Assembly: GCF_011044255.1 (NCBI RefSeq)
Contig: NZ_CP049107.1
Coordinates: 4,263,795 to 4,327,794, forward strand
Length of the DNA: 64,000 bases
Source of the DNA: Rhizorhabdus phycosphaerae
Lineage (GTDB): Bacteria > Pseudomonadota > Alphaproteobacteria > Sphingomonadales > Sphingomonadaceae
Direction: 5' to 3'
Positions 1-8,361 of the stretch are shown here, piece after piece. Numbering within the stretch: the stretch's first letter is position 1; every line of letters starts with the position of its first letter. Under the pieces are notes generated by a model. That model saw only the letters and a program-made list of their open reading frames with translations, ran no database searches and was not told the origin of the DNA. The position numbers and the translations under genes were made by a program.

Positions 1-74
1 ACGAGTCCGCCATCCGCACGGCGCTCGAGGCGAAGGCCGTCGAGGCACGTCGCCAGCTGATGGAAGGCAAGTAA
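1..74 (+). CDS. C-terminal end of a DUF1476 protein (ATPase inhibitor zeta-like), partial
   Basis: The frame open from base 3 ends at TAA 72-74 and encodes the last 23 residues of a protein whose start lies outside the window. The visible tail (…ARRQLMEGK) resembles the C-terminal helix of DUF1476 proteins, the zeta inhibitor of F1-ATPase in alphaproteobacteria. A DUF1476 gene directly before bolA and grxD is a common alphaproteobacterial order from memory, and the context supports the call. Only a short fragment is visible, so the family assignment is tentative. It may share a transcript with bolA, whose ATG follows after 3 bases. Confidence 0.5.
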   Translation, partial: ESAIRTALEAKAVEARRQLMEGK

Positions 75-77
75 GCC

Positions 78-311
78 ATGCCGATGGCCGCGTCCGACAT
101 CGAGGCGATGATCAAGGCCGCGCTGCCCGATGCGCAGGTCGAGATCACCGACCTCGCCGGCGATGGCGACCATTATTCCGCGCGGGTCGTGAGCGAGAGC
201 TTTCGCGGCCTGACGCGGATAAACCAGCAGCGTAAGGTCTATGACGCTTTGGGCGGCCGCATGGGTGGCGTACTGCATGCCCTTCAGCTGAGCACCGGCG
301 TACCCGACTGA
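78..311 (+). CDS. bolA: BolA family protein
   Basis: A 77-residue protein with the compact BolA/IbaG class II KH-like fold. The central [12 protein letters not shown] stretch and the downstream R-x-x-VYDALGG segment are typical. BolA proteins bind [2Fe-2S] clusters together with monothiol CGFS glutaredoxins, and such a glutaredoxin is the next gene, 64 bases downstream. The ATG at 78 is preceded by GGAAGG. ATG 84 is an alternative start. The length is normal for the short alphaproteobacterial BolA group. A role in iron-sulfur trafficking or iron sensing is inferred from family and neighbour. Confidence 0.9.
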   Translation: MPMAASDIEAMIKAALPDAQVEITDLAGDGDHYSARVVSESFRGLTRINQQRKVYDALGGRMGGVLHALQLSTGVPD

Positions 312-375
312 TTTTTGCAGCTTTTCCGGCAGATGGTCATCCTTCTGTCGTGAAATGGCCTTAGGGAGTTTCGTG

Positions 376-705
376 ATGAGTGACGACGTTCAGGCCCGTA
401 TCGCGACGGCGGTCAATTCGGCCGACGTTCTTCTGTTCATGAAGGGCACTCCGCTGTTTCCGCAGTGCGGTTTCTCCAGCCGGGCGATCGCGATCCTCGA
501 GCATCTCGGCGTCGAATATGCGACGATCGACGTGCTTCAGGATCCCGGCATCCGCCAGGGGATCAAGGAGTTCTCCGATTGGCCGACCATCCCGCAGCTT
601 TACGTGAAGGGCGAATTCGTCGGCGGGTCGGATATCATGATGGAAATGTATGAGGCCGGCGAACTCGCCGAGCTTCTCGAAGAGAAGGGCGTACCGCACG
701 CCTGA
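376..705 (+). CDS. grxD: Grx4-type monothiol glutaredoxin
   Basis: A 109-residue single-domain glutaredoxin with the monothiol active site CGFS (Cys31), preceded by FMKGTP, which supplies the glutathione-contacting Lys. The [19 protein letters not shown] segment holds the cis-Pro and the GG/SD glutathione-binding motif. Proteins of this type carry a glutathione-ligated [2Fe-2S] cluster and pair with BolA, which lies immediately upstream. An in-frame ATG exists at 355, but AGGGAG at 363-368 is spaced correctly for the ATG at 376, and homologues begin near MSDDVQ. It is probably cotranscribed with bolA. Confidence 0.95.
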   Translation: MSDDVQARIATAVNSADVLLFMKGTPLFPQCGFSSRAIAILEHLGVEYATIDVLQDPGIRQGIKEFSDWPTIPQLYVKGEFVGGSDIMMEMYEAGELAELLEEKGVPHA

Positions 706-714
706 TATGACTCG

Positions 715-1755
715 ATGCGCCGCCTCATCCCTCTGATCGTGGCGGCGCTGATGGCGTCCTCTCTCGACGCGCGACCGGTGGTCATCGCCCATCGCGGCGC
801 TTCGGGCCTCCGCCCCGAACATACGGCGGCGGCCTACAGGCTGGCGATCGAGCAGGGCGCCGACTTCATCGAACCCGATCTCGTCATGACGAAGGACGAT
901 GTCCTCGTTGTCCGTCATGAGAATGAGATTTCGGCCACGACCGATGTCTCCGAACATTCTGAATTCGCCGACCGCAAGACGACCAAGACGATCGACGGCC
1001 GCGCGATTACTGGCTGGTTCACCGAGGATTTCACGCTCGCCGAGCTGAAGACGCTGCACGCCCGCGAACGGCTGCCCGCGATGCGACCCGGCAATCTCCG
1101 CTACACCGACGAGCGCATCCAGACCTTCGACGAGGTGCTGGCGATCGCTAGGGGCGCCCCGCGCAAGGTGGGCGTCTATCCCGAGACCAAGCATCCGAGC
1201 TACTTTGCTTCGATCGGAAAGCCGCTCGAAAAGCCTTTGCTCGCGGCCCTCGCCAAAGCTGGGTTCAGCAAGCGCGACGATCCGGTCTTCATCCAGTCTT
1301 TCGAGGTCTCGAACCTGAAGGCGTTGCGCGCGCTGACCCCGATCCGGCTCGTCCAGCTGATCGACCCGGAGGAGGCCCCCTTCGATCAGCAGCTGGCGAA
1401 GACGGGGCTGACCCCGGCGCTCATGGTGACCCCCGACGGGCTGCGGACGATCGCGACCTATGCCGATGCGATCGGCCCCTACAAGCTGATGATCGAGCCG
1501 CGCGACGTACAGGGCAAGGCGCTGCCCCCGACCAGTCTGATCGCCGATGCCCATGCGGCCGGCTTGCAGGTGCACCCGTGGACCTTCCGCAGCGAGAACG
1601 CCTTTCTGCCCGCTGGCGACCGCCGAGGCGAGGGGGATGCTGCGCAGGGTGATCCGGCAGCCGAATATCGCCGGTTCCTCGATTATGGCGTCGACGGGCT
1701 GTTCAGCGACTATCCCGGCGACGCCGTCGCCGCCCTTCGCGCGGCGGGGAAATAG
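715..1755 (+). CDS. glpQ: Glycerophosphodiester phosphodiesterase (GlpQ type), exported
   Basis: 346 residues with an N-terminal signal peptide (MRRLIPLIVAALMASSLDA), so it probably acts in the periplasm. The GDPD TIM-barrel starts with VIAHRGASGLRPEHT (catalytic His26 and Arg27), followed by FIEPDL with metal-binding acidic residues. KVGVYPETKHP and a late LQVHPWTFR segment are typical of the longer GlpQ group. It would hydrolyse deacylated phospholipids to glycerol-3-phosphate and an alcohol. The start is 9 bases after grxD, so it may share that transcript, although the function is unrelated. Confidence 0.9.
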   Translation: MRRLIPLIVAALMASSLDARPVVIAHRGASGLRPEHTAAAYRLAIEQGADFIEPDLVMTKDDVLVVRHENEISATTDVSEHSEFADRKTTKTIDGRAITGWFTEDFTLAELKTLHARERLPAMRPGNLRYTDERIQTFDEVLAIARGAPRKVGVYPETKHPSYFASIGKPLEKPLLAALAKAGFSKRDDPVFIQSFEVSNLKALRALTPIRLVQLIDPEEAPFDQQLAKTGLTPALMVTPDGLRTIATYADAIGPYKLMIEPRDVQGKALPPTSLIADAHAAGLQVHPWTFRSENAFLPAGDRRGEGDAAQGDPAAEYRRFLDYGVDGLFSDYPGDAVAALRAAGK

Positions 1756-1852
1756 CATATCGCCCGCCGCGCCGGGCAATTCGGCGCAACGACCGGAACG
1801 GAGCCGGTCCTGTCTCGTTCCCCCGGCTCCCCCACGCCCGAGGAATCGAGAC

Positions 1853-2392
1853 ATGACCGATATTTCCAAAGCCAAAGTGCTGATCATCGCCACCGACGGG
1901 TTCGAGCAGTCGGAGTTGTTCGATCCGCGCCAGGCCCTGATCGATGCGGGTGCGCAGGTGGTGCTGGCGTCGAACAAGAGCGAGCCGATCCAGGGCATGA
2001 AGCATGACGTGAAGGGCGACACGATCCGCCCCGACGCCTCGATCCACGACGTCGATCCCGCCGATTATGACGCACTGCTGATCCCAGGTGGTGTGGCCAA
2101 CCCGGATACGATGCGGATGGAGGAGGACGCGCTGAACATCGTCCGCGCCTTCTTCGACGCGTCCAAGCCGGTGGCGGCGATCTGCCATGGACCTTGGCTT
2201 CTGGCCGAGGCTGACGTCGTCGCTGGTCGCAAGCTGACGAGTTGGCCGTCGATCCGCACCGACCTGCTCAACGCGGGCGCCAATGTCGTCGACGAGCAGG
2301 TGGTGGTCGACGGCAACCTCGTCACCAGCCGAAAGCCCGACGACATCCCCGCCTTCAACAAGGCGCTGATCGAAGCGATCGAAGCTGCCTGA
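1853..2392 (+). CDS. DJ-1/PfpI family type 1 glutamine amidotransferase-like protein
   Basis: 179 residues covering a single DJ-1/PfpI domain. The nucleophile elbow AICHGPW carries Cys111 followed by His112, and FEQSEL near residue 20 contains the conserved acidic residue. LLIPGG at about 75-80 and the SWPSIRTDL segment are typical of the PfpI/YhbO subgroup, annotated as proteases or as protein/nucleotide deglycases. The exact activity is disputed in the literature, so only the family is called. ATG 1853 has GAGG upstream. A longer in-frame extension overlaps the previous gene and is unlikely. A strong hairpin follows the stop. Confidence 0.9.
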   Translation: MTDISKAKVLIIATDGFEQSELFDPRQALIDAGAQVVLASNKSEPIQGMKHDVKGDTIRPDASIHDVDPADYDALLIPGGVANPDTMRMEEDALNIVRAFFDASKPVAAICHGPWLLAEADVVAGRKLTSWPSIRTDLLNAGANVVDEQVVVDGNLVTSRKPDDIPAFNKALIEAIEAA

Positions 2393-2394
2393 GA

Positions 2395-2432
2395 TGAAGG
2401 CCTGCCGCCATTAATCGGGCGGCAGGCCTTCA
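2395..2432 (+). terminator. Intrinsic-type transcription terminator hairpin
   Basis: A perfect 15-base inverted repeat (2395-2409 and 2418-2432) encloses an 8-base loop, starting 2 bases after the stop of the PfpI gene. There is no U tract behind it, which is common in high-GC alphaproteobacteria. It most likely ends the bolA-to-PfpI transcript. Confidence 0.75.
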
Positions 2433-2454
2433 CATCCATCTCCGGCGATGCCAC

Positions 2455-3324
2455 ATGGCCAGCATGGAAGAGCAGGTCGTCGGTGTAGCCCAGATGCAGC
2501 ATCCGCTGGTGCGCCGATTGCTCGCGGGCAATCCGACGCCCTTCACCTATACCGGCACCCAGACCTATCTCGTCGGCACGACCGATGTCGCGGTGATCGA
2601 CCCCGGCCCCGATATCGAGGCGCATGTCGATGCCATCGTCGCTGCTGTCGGCGAGGCCCGGCTCTCCGCGATCGTCTGCACGCACACGCATCGCGATCAC
2701 AGCCCGGCGGCGGCGCTGCTGAAGGCGCGCACCGGCGCGCCGATCATCGGCTGCGCGCCGCTGGCGCTCGACGACAGCGGCCCGCGCGCCGATGCGTCCT
2801 TCGACCGGGATTATACGCCCGACGATGTCCTTGCGGATGGCGCGATCCTGCGCGGCGAAGGCTGGACGCTTCAGGCGGTCGCGACGCCCGGCCACACCTC
2901 GAACCATATCTGCCTCGCCCTGCCGGAGGCACGGGCCCTCTTTACGGGCGACCATGTGATGGGCTGGTCGACCAGCGTCGTGGTGCCGCCCGACGGCGAC
3001 ATGGCGCACTATCTGGAAAGCCTCGAGCGGCTGATGCACCGCGACGAGGACGAGGTCTATTTCGCCGCCCATGGCGATCCGATCGAGCGGCCACAGCGTT
3101 TCGTGCGCGGGCTGATCGGGCATCGCAAGCAGCGTGAGGGGCAGATCTTGCGCCTGCTGGGGCGCGACATCGGCGCTATCCCCGACATGGTGCTGCAAAT
3201 GTATGCAGGCATAGATCCACAGTTGCACCGCGCGGCGGGTCTGTCGGTTCTCGCGCACCTGATCGATCTTGAGCGGCGCGGTATCGTCAGCCACGACGAC
3301 GCGCTATGGAGCCTCGCGGCCTGA
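2455..3324 (+). CDS. MBL-fold metallohydrolase (LACTB2/glyoxalase II-like)
   Basis: 289 residues. The metallo-beta-lactamase motif THTHRDH (His77, His79, Asp81, His82) is intact. Further metal ligands are visible in TPGHTSNH, FTGDHVMG and FAAHGDP. The C-terminal roughly 70 residues form the winged-helix-like tail found in LACTB2-type hydrolases. Family members cleave thioesters or RNA, and the sequence does not settle the substrate. It lies 21 bases before nadA, so a common transcript with the NAD genes is plausible. ATG 2464 is an alternative start. Confidence 0.85.
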   Translation: MASMEEQVVGVAQMQHPLVRRLLAGNPTPFTYTGTQTYLVGTTDVAVIDPGPDIEAHVDAIVAAVGEARLSAIVCTHTHRDHSPAAALLKARTGAPIIGCAPLALDDSGPRADASFDRDYTPDDVLADGAILRGEGWTLQAVATPGHTSNHICLALPEARALFTGDHVMGWSTSVVVPPDGDMAHYLESLERLMHRDEDEVYFAAHGDPIERPQRFVRGLIGHRKQREGQILRLLGRDIGAIPDMVLQMYAGIDPQLHRAAGLSVLAHLIDLERRGIVSHDDALWSLAA

Positions 3325-3345
3325 GCCGCCCTGGAGAGTGAATCG

Positions 3346-4335
3346 ATGAACGCCGTTACCGAGAATCTGACGGGCCTCGACCTGCGCGCCGAGATCGAGC
3401 GGCTGCGCAAGGAGCGCAATGCCGTCATCCTGGCGCATTATTACCAGACCCCGGAGATTCAGGACCTCGCCGATTTCGTCGGCGACAGCCTCGATCTTTC
3501 ACGCAAGGCCGCTGCCACCGATGCCGACGTCATCGCCTTTTGCGGCGTGCGCTTCATGGCCGAAGTCGCCAAGATCCTGTCGCCCGAGAAGACCGTGATC
3601 CTGCCCGACATGGACGCCGGCTGCAGCCTGGAGGACAGCTGTCCGCCCGAGGAATTCGCCCGCTTCCGCGCCGCTCACCCGGACCATCTGGCGCTGACCT
3701 ATATCAACTGCTCGGCAGCGGTGAAGGCGCATAGCGACATCATCGTGACCTCGTCCTCGGCCGAGACGATCCTGTCGCAGCTTCCCGCCGACCAGAAGAT
3801 CATCTTCGCGCCCGACCGCCACCTGGGCGGCTATTTCGCCCGCAAGACCGGTCGCGACATGCTGCTCTGGGAAGGCAGCTGCATCGTCCACGAAGCCTTC
3901 TCGGAAACCGAGCTGCTCAAGCTCAAAGCGCAGCATCCGGGCGCGCCCGTCGCGGCGCACCCCGAATGCCCGGTGCACATCCTCGACCATGCCGACTATG
4001 TCGGTTCGACGCGGGGCATCCTTGATTATGTGCTGCGTTCGGAGGCCGAGACCTTCATCGTCGCCACCGAGCCGCACATCATCCACCAGATGGAAAAGGC
4101 CGCGCCGCACAAGCATTTCATCGGCGCTCCTGGCGCCGACGGAAACTGCAATTGCAACATGTGCCCGTACATGGCGCTCAATACGATGGAGAAGCTCTAT
4201 CTGGCGCTGCGCGACCTGAGCCCGCAGATCCATGTCGACGAGGACACCCGCGTGAAGGCGAAGCGCTCGCTCGACCGGATGCTGGAAATGACCGGCGGCC
4301 TGTCGGGTCCGGATGTGGGGCGTCCGAAGCTTTAA
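3346..4335 (+). CDS. nadA: Quinolinate synthase
   Basis: 329 residues. NadA condenses iminoaspartate with dihydroxyacetone phosphate to quinolinate, using a [4Fe-4S] cluster. The three cluster cysteines are visible as Cys93 (DAGC), Cys179 (EGSC-x-VHE) and Cys273 (NMCPYM). The N-terminal [20 protein letters not shown] motif and the [11 protein letters not shown] segment are typical. nadC follows 31 bases later. No nadB (L-aspartate oxidase) is adjacent, so the iminoaspartate source is encoded elsewhere. ATG 3346 follows GGAGAG. Confidence 0.97.
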   Translation: MNAVTENLTGLDLRAEIERLRKERNAVILAHYYQTPEIQDLADFVGDSLDLSRKAAATDADVIAFCGVRFMAEVAKILSPEKTVILPDMDAGCSLEDSCPPEEFARFRAAHPDHLALTYINCSAAVKAHSDIIVTSSSAETILSQLPADQKIIFAPDRHLGGYFARKTGRDMLLWEGSCIVHEAFSETELLKLKAQHPGAPVAAHPECPVHILDHADYVGSTRGILDYVLRSEAETFIVATEPHIIHQMEKAAPHKHFIGAPGADGNCNCNMCPYMALNTMEKLYLALRDLSPQIHVDEDTRVKAKRSLDRMLEMTGGLSGPDVGRPKL

Positions 4336-4366
4336 CGATCGACGGCCACTGACCCGGGAATAGCGG

Positions 4367-5212
4367 ATGACCTTCACCCTTCCGAACTTCGATCTGGATG
4401 CCTTCGTCCGCACGACACTCGCCGAGGATATGGGAAGCGGGGGCGATATCACCTCAGCGGCGACGATTCCGGCGGATGCGCTGTTCGAGGGCGAGATGGC
4501 GAGCCGGGACGCGATCAGCGTCGCCGGGCTTCCGCTGGCCGAAGCCTTCTTCCGTGCGCTCGATCCCGAGGTCGAGATCGAGATGCTGGCGGCCGACGGT
4601 GACTGTGTCGCGCGGGGCGGCGTACTCATGCGACTGCGGGGCAGGGCGAGGGCGCTTCTGACGGCCGAGCGCTCCGCGCTCAACACGGTCCAGCATCTGT
4701 CCGGAGTGGCGACGCTGACGCGCAGCTATGTCGATGCCATTGCCGGGACGGGGGCGACCCTGCTTGACACGCGCAAGACGATTCCCGGCCTGCGCGTGCT
4801 GGAGAAATATGCGGTACGGATGGGCGGCGGCACCAACCACCGGATGCGGCTCGATGACGCGGCGATGATCAAGGACAATCATGTCGCGGTGGCCGGCAGC
4901 ATCGGTGAGGCAGTGCGCCGGGCGGTGTCGGCCGGTATCGCGCAGGTGATCGTCGAGGTCGACCGGATCGACCAGATCGAGCCCGCGCTGGAGGCGGGGG
5001 CGACGCATCTGCTGCTCGACAATATGGACCCGCCGACGCTGCGCGGCGCGGTGACGCTGGTCGGTGGGCGGGTGCCGACCGAGGCCTCGGGCGGGGTGCG
5101 GCTCGACACGATCAAGGCCATCGCCCAGACGGGCGTGACCTATGTATCGGTCGGACGGCTTACCCAGTCGGCGCCGGCCGCCGATATCGGGCTGGACTTC
5201 CGGGCGGTCTGA
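4367..5212 (+). CDS. nadC: Nicotinate-nucleotide pyrophosphorylase (carboxylating)
   Basis: 281 residues, full length for QPRTase. It converts quinolinate and PRPP to nicotinate mononucleotide, the step after NadA. Signature segments are AEDMGSGGDITS near the N terminus, LNTVQHLSGVAT, DTRKTIPGLR with substrate-binding Arg and Lys, MGGGTNHRMRLDDAAMIKDNH and the late EASGGVRLDTI. It sits directly behind nadA in the same direction. The stop at 5212 is followed after 2 bases by the next ATG, so the three genes are probably one operon. Confidence 0.97.
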   Translation: MTFTLPNFDLDAFVRTTLAEDMGSGGDITSAATIPADALFEGEMASRDAISVAGLPLAEAFFRALDPEVEIEMLAADGDCVARGGVLMRLRGRARALLTAERSALNTVQHLSGVATLTRSYVDAIAGTGATLLDTRKTIPGLRVLEKYAVRMGGGTNHRMRLDDAAMIKDNHVAVAGSIGEAVRRAVSAGIAQVIVEVDRIDQIEPALEAGATHLLLDNMDPPTLRGAVTLVGGRVPTEASGGVRLDTIKAIAQTGVTYVSVGRLTQSAPAADIGLDFRAV

Positions 5213-5214
5213 CG

Positions 5215-5916
5215 ATGCGGCGGGCTGCCCTTCTCGTCGCCCTTACAGTGTTGGCCGCAGCGCCTGCGTGCAGCCGCAAGGCGCCGTCCTGCGAGGCCCC
5301 CGCCAGCCTGCCGCGCCCGATGCTCGAAGGGCCGACGAGCGAGCAGCCGCGCCGCCTGCTGCCGATCGGCAGCTATACGCTGGCGGTCAGCTGGTCCCCC
5401 GAATATTGCGCCGACCGCACCACCAGCCCGCGCGATCATTTCCAGTGCGGCGGAGAGCGCAGCTTCGGCTTCACCCTCCACGGACTGTGGCCCGACGGCG
5501 AGGGTGCACAGTGGCCGCAATATTGCCGCCCGACGCGGCTGGTGCCTGAAAAGGTCATCCGCGAGCATGTCTGCACCACGCCTTCGCCGCAGCTGATCCA
5601 GCACGAATGGGAGAAGCACGGCACCTGCATGAGCAAGACGCCGGAAGCCTATTTCGCCAGGAGCGCCGCGCTCTATTCGGAGCTGCGCTTTCCCGAGATG
5701 GAGGAATTGCGGGGCAAATCGATGACCGCCGCCGCTTTCCAGGAGGCGTTCGCCAAGGCCAATCCGGGAATGAAGGCCGATCAGATGCGGCTCAACGTCG
5801 ACAAGGCTGGCTGGTTCGAGGAGGTGTGGCTCTGCCTCGACAAGCAGTTCCGAAGGATGAGCTGCCCCGCCCATCAGGGCGGCGCCAAGCCCGATCAGGT
5901 CATCCGGATACGCTGA
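5215..5916 (+). CDS. Ribonuclease T2 family protein, exported
   Basis: 233 residues. A hydrophobic N-terminal segment ending near AAPACS indicates export, possibly as a lipoprotein with Cys19. Both RNase T2 active-site blocks are present: CAS I as FTLHGLWPD (His89) and CAS II as HEWEKHGTC (Glu131, Lys134, His135), so it should be catalytically competent. It would cleave RNA in the periplasm or outside the cell to 3'-phosphates. It starts 2 bases after nadC, which suggests translational coupling with the NAD genes, an odd pairing treated as a separate finding. Confidence 0.9.
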   Translation: MRRAALLVALTVLAAAPACSRKAPSCEAPASLPRPMLEGPTSEQPRRLLPIGSYTLAVSWSPEYCADRTTSPRDHFQCGGERSFGFTLHGLWPDGEGAQWPQYCRPTRLVPEKVIREHVCTTPSPQLIQHEWEKHGTCMSKTPEAYFARSAALYSELRFPEMEELRGKSMTAAAFQEAFAKANPGMKADQMRLNVDKAGWFEEVWLCLDKQFRRMSCPAHQGGAKPDQVIRIR

Positions 5917-5922
5917 CCCGCA

Positions 5923-6615
5923 TCAGTTCTCGTCCTGGACCGCGTTGGACCCCACGACGCCCTTGAACCCCTGCGCGATCACATACCATTCGGACGAGTC
6001 CTTGCGGCTTGCGGGCGGCTTGGCATGTTTGACCGTGGTGAACAGGCGCTTGAGCTCGGCGACGAGGCTGTGGTCGGCGCCGCCCGCGAGTACCTTCGCA
6101 ACATAGGTGCCGCCCGGCCGCAGCACCTCGCTCGCGAACTGACAGCCGGCCTCGACCAGTGCCATGGTGCGCAGATGGTCGGTCTGCTGGTGGCCGACCG
6201 TGTTCGCGGCCATGTCCGACAGGACGATGTCGGCCGGTCCGCCCAGCGCGTCGGCGAGCAGGGCAGGGGCTTCCTCCGCCATGAAGTCCATCTGCAGGAT
6301 GATCGCGCCGTCGATCGGGTCGGTCGGCAGCAGATCGATCCCGACCACAGCGGCCTGCGGGCAGACCTTGCGCACGACCTGCGTCCAGCCGCCCGGCGCG
6401 ATGCCGAGGTCGATCACGCGCTTGGCGCCGCGCAGGAAATGGAAACGCTCGTCGAGTTCGATCAGCTTATAGGCTGCGCGCGAGCGATAGCCTTCGGCCT
6501 TGGCCTTGCGGACATAGGGATCGTTGAGTTGCCGTTCGAGCCAGCGCGTCGAAGCGGCAGTGCGCCCCCTGGCTGTCTTGACGCGCTGCTTGCCACCGCT
6601 TCCGCCCCGGCTCAC
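5923..6615 (-). CDS. rlmE: 23S rRNA (uridine-2'-O-)-methyltransferase, RrmJ/FtsJ
   Basis: 230 residues with the FtsJ fold. SRAAYKLIELDE gives the first catalytic Lys, VIDLGIAPGGWTQ the SAM-binding loop, DMAAN the catalytic Asp, VAKVLAGG the second Lys and SSEWYVIAQGFKG the Glu, completing the K-D-K-E tetrad. It methylates U2552 of 23S rRNA in late 50S assembly. A basic Ser/Gly-rich N-terminal extension of about 25 residues is usual in alphaproteobacteria. It overlaps the upstream ppx/gppA gene by 4 bases (ATGA) and is convergent with the RNase T2 gene. Confidence 0.95.
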   Translation of the reverse strand: MSRGGSGGKQRVKTARGRTAASTRWLERQLNDPYVRKAKAEGYRSRAAYKLIELDERFHFLRGAKRVIDLGIAPGGWTQVVRKVCPQAAVVGIDLLPTDPIDGAIILQMDFMAEEAPALLADALGGPADIVLSDMAANTVGHQQTDHLRTMALVEAGCQFASEVLRPGGTYVAKVLAGGADHSLVAELKRLFTTVKHAKPPASRKDSSEWYVIAQGFKGVVGSNAVQDEN

Positions 6616-7664
6616 GAGGCGAGCCTCGCGCGGTCGCGCGCCATCAGCGATCGCAATATCCCCTCGCGGATGCCGCGATCGGCAACGCCCAGCCGCTCGG
6701 CGGGCCAGATGTCGAGTATCGCATCGAGGATCGCACAGCCGGCGACGACCAGGTCGGCGCGCTCATGCCCGATGCAGGGCAATTCTGCGCGCTCCTCCAC
6801 GGTCATGCCCGCGAGTCGCGCGCTGATGTCGCGCATTGCCGGTACCGGCACCACCAACCCGTCGATCAGTCGCCGGTCATAGCTCGGCAGGTCAAGATGG
6901 ACGCTGGCGAGGGTGGTCACCGTCCCGCTGGTCCCCAGCAGCCGGCCCGGCTTTCCGGCCCTTTCGAGCTTCGAGGCGAAGGCTGCAAAACTCTCGTTCA
7001 CGCGGGCGCGCATCCTTGCATAGCTGTCGAGCAGCGAGTCCCGATCGTCGCCCACATGGGGCACGGTTTCCGACAGCGAGACCACGCCCCAAGGCGCCGA
7101 GAACCAGTCGATGATGCGCGGTGGTTCATGATCCGCGTCGATCAGGATGAGTTCGGTCGAACCGCCGCCGATGTCGAAGACGAGCGCCGTGCCTTCGCCC
7201 GGTTCCAGCAGCGCGTGGCAGCCGAGCACTGCAAGGCGCGCTTCCTGTTCCGGGGTGATGATCTCGAGCGCGATGCCGGTTTCGCGATAGACGCGCTGGA
7301 CGAACTCGCGGCCATTGCCCGCGCGCCGGCATGCTTCGGTGGCTACCGAGCGGACCAGCGAGACGCGCCGTCGACGCAGCTTGTCGGCGCAGACCGAAAG
7401 CGCGCTGACCGCGCGGTCCATCGCGGCTTCGGACAACATGCCGGTGGCCGCCAGCCCTTCGCCGAGGCGGACGATCCGCGAAAAGGCATCGACCACGACG
7501 AACCCGTCGTCGGCGGGACGCGCGATCAGCAGGCGGCAATTGTTGGTGCCGAGGTCGAGAGCGGCATAGCTGTTGCGTGGGGGCCCGTTCAGAGACGGAG
7601 GACGTGTCCTGCGCCCGCCCTGATTATGCGGTCGCGACACGCCTGGGTTGGGACCAGACGCCAT
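6612..7664 (-). CDS. Ppx/GppA family exopolyphosphatase/pppGpp phosphohydrolase
   Basis: 350 residues of the short, single-module Ppx/GppA type with the ASKHA ATPase fold. Phosphate-binding loop 1 is ALDLGTNNCRLLI and loop 2 is LVFDIGGGSTELIL. EVARRAGN-like and TPEQEARLAVLG segments are also typical. It releases phosphate from polyphosphate or pppGpp; sequence alone does not distinguish these. The first ~30 residues are Pro/Arg-rich and not family-conserved, so an internal start is possible. It forms a two-gene operon with rlmE, an arrangement common in alphaproteobacteria. Confidence 0.9.
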   Translation of the reverse strand: MASGPNPGVSRPHNQGGRRTRPPSLNGPPRNSYAALDLGTNNCRLLIARPADDGFVVVDAFSRIVRLGEGLAATGMLSEAAMDRAVSALSVCADKLRRRRVSLVRSVATEACRRAGNGREFVQRVYRETGIALEIITPEQEARLAVLGCHALLEPGEGTALVFDIGGGSTELILIDADHEPPRIIDWFSAPWGVVSLSETVPHVGDDRDSLLDSYARMRARVNESFAAFASKLERAGKPGRLLGTSGTVTTLASVHLDLPSYDRRLIDGLVVPVPAMRDISARLAGMTVEERAELPCIGHERADLVVAGCAILDAILDIWPAERLGVADRGIREGILRSLMARDRARLAS

Positions 7665-7812
7665 ATTGTTCGATCTCTTTCATCACCATGCAACCTTCTG
7701 ATGCATGGCACTTGAGGTGGAGCGTAATCGGAGATCACGCCCACGGCAAGACCGCGCCCGTATCTGTTGACAGCAGCCGACAGCCTCCTTATGTGCGCCG
7801 CTCTGCCACTGG

Positions 7813-7886
7813 TGCCCCGTCGTCTAAAGGTAAGACTACGGACTCTGACTCCGTCAATTGAGGTTCGAATCCTCACGGGGCATCCA
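7813..7886 (+). tRNA. tRNA-Gln (anticodon CTG)
   Basis: A complete cloverleaf can be folded by eye. The acceptor stem is TGCCCCG/CGGGGCA, the D arm is around GTCTAAAGGTAAGAC and the anticodon stem is ACGGA/TCCGT. The loop CTCTGAC gives anticodon CTG, and the T arm is TGAGG-TTCGAAT-CCTCA. A discriminator T and an encoded CCA (7884-7886) follow. U1-A72 as first pair is typical of glutamine tRNAs. It reads CAG, the preferred Gln codon in a high-GC genome. Confidence 0.95.
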
Positions 7887-8024
7887 CTCTCCTGCAGCGT
7901 TGCACTTCCGCCACATCGGACAGGCTCCATCGCTTCGCGCGATAGTGGGTCTTGCGCGACCGTCGCGTCTGCATATTCTCTGCTATCGGAGAGGGTGCCT
8001 CCTGAACGCAATGGGGGAGCCGAC

Positions 8025-8231
8025 ATGCCGAACAAGACTCTGAGTCGATTCGAACAGACCGGGCGCCTGATCGCCAAGAGCAACTGCTTCGCGCTGCGCT
8101 GCGAGGATGGCGGGGAATATTGGCTGGAGATGGATCGCATCCCGCAACATCTGCTCGATCAGCGGGTGCGGATCGACGGGGTCATGTTCGGAGCCAGCCT
8201 GATTGCGGTCGAAGGAATCGGTCCGGCCTGA
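8025..8231 (+). CDS. Small conserved protein, DUF5818-like
   Basis: 68 residues from an ATG preceded by GGGGGAG at good spacing. A longer in-frame extension upstream runs over the tRNA region and is rejected. The pattern TGRLI…FALRCEDGGEYWLEM…QRVRIDGVMFGASLIAVEGI suggests a small beta-barrel (OB-like) domain and resembles DUF5818 proteins of sphingomonads. That match is from memory and not certain. There is no signal peptide or membrane segment. No function is assigned, and no operon partner is evident. Confidence 0.6.
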   Translation: MPNKTLSRFEQTGRLIAKSNCFALRCEDGGEYWLEMDRIPQHLLDQRVRIDGVMFGASLIAVEGIGPA

Positions 8232-8290
8232 AACCTGCCCGCGCGGCGCGAGCGGTCAGTTTCGCGAACGATGCTTTTACAGATGTGATG

Positions 8291-8302
8291 TACCGATCGG
8301 TA
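8291..8302. promoter_or_regulatory. Palindromic operator-like site
   Basis: TACCGATCGGTA is a perfect 12-base palindrome, flanked on both sides by TGATG. It lies 60 bases before a small membrane-protein gene (8362). The form resembles TetR-family operators, but no tetR gene is in the window. Confidence 0.3.
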
Positions 8303-8361
8303 TACTGATGCGTTAGACGATGACCGGGGCACGAGGCCGTGCTCCTGAAAGGGACATCGCC

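Noticed and set aside
361..2022. 553-residue open frame on the minus strand opposite grxD, glpQ and part of the PfpI gene
   Set aside because: Antisense of three clear genes, with random-like composition.
7665..7812. Possible small RNA or leader between ppx/gppA and tRNA-Gln
   Set aside because: No stable hairpin with terminator, promoter pair or known ncRNA pattern is seen.
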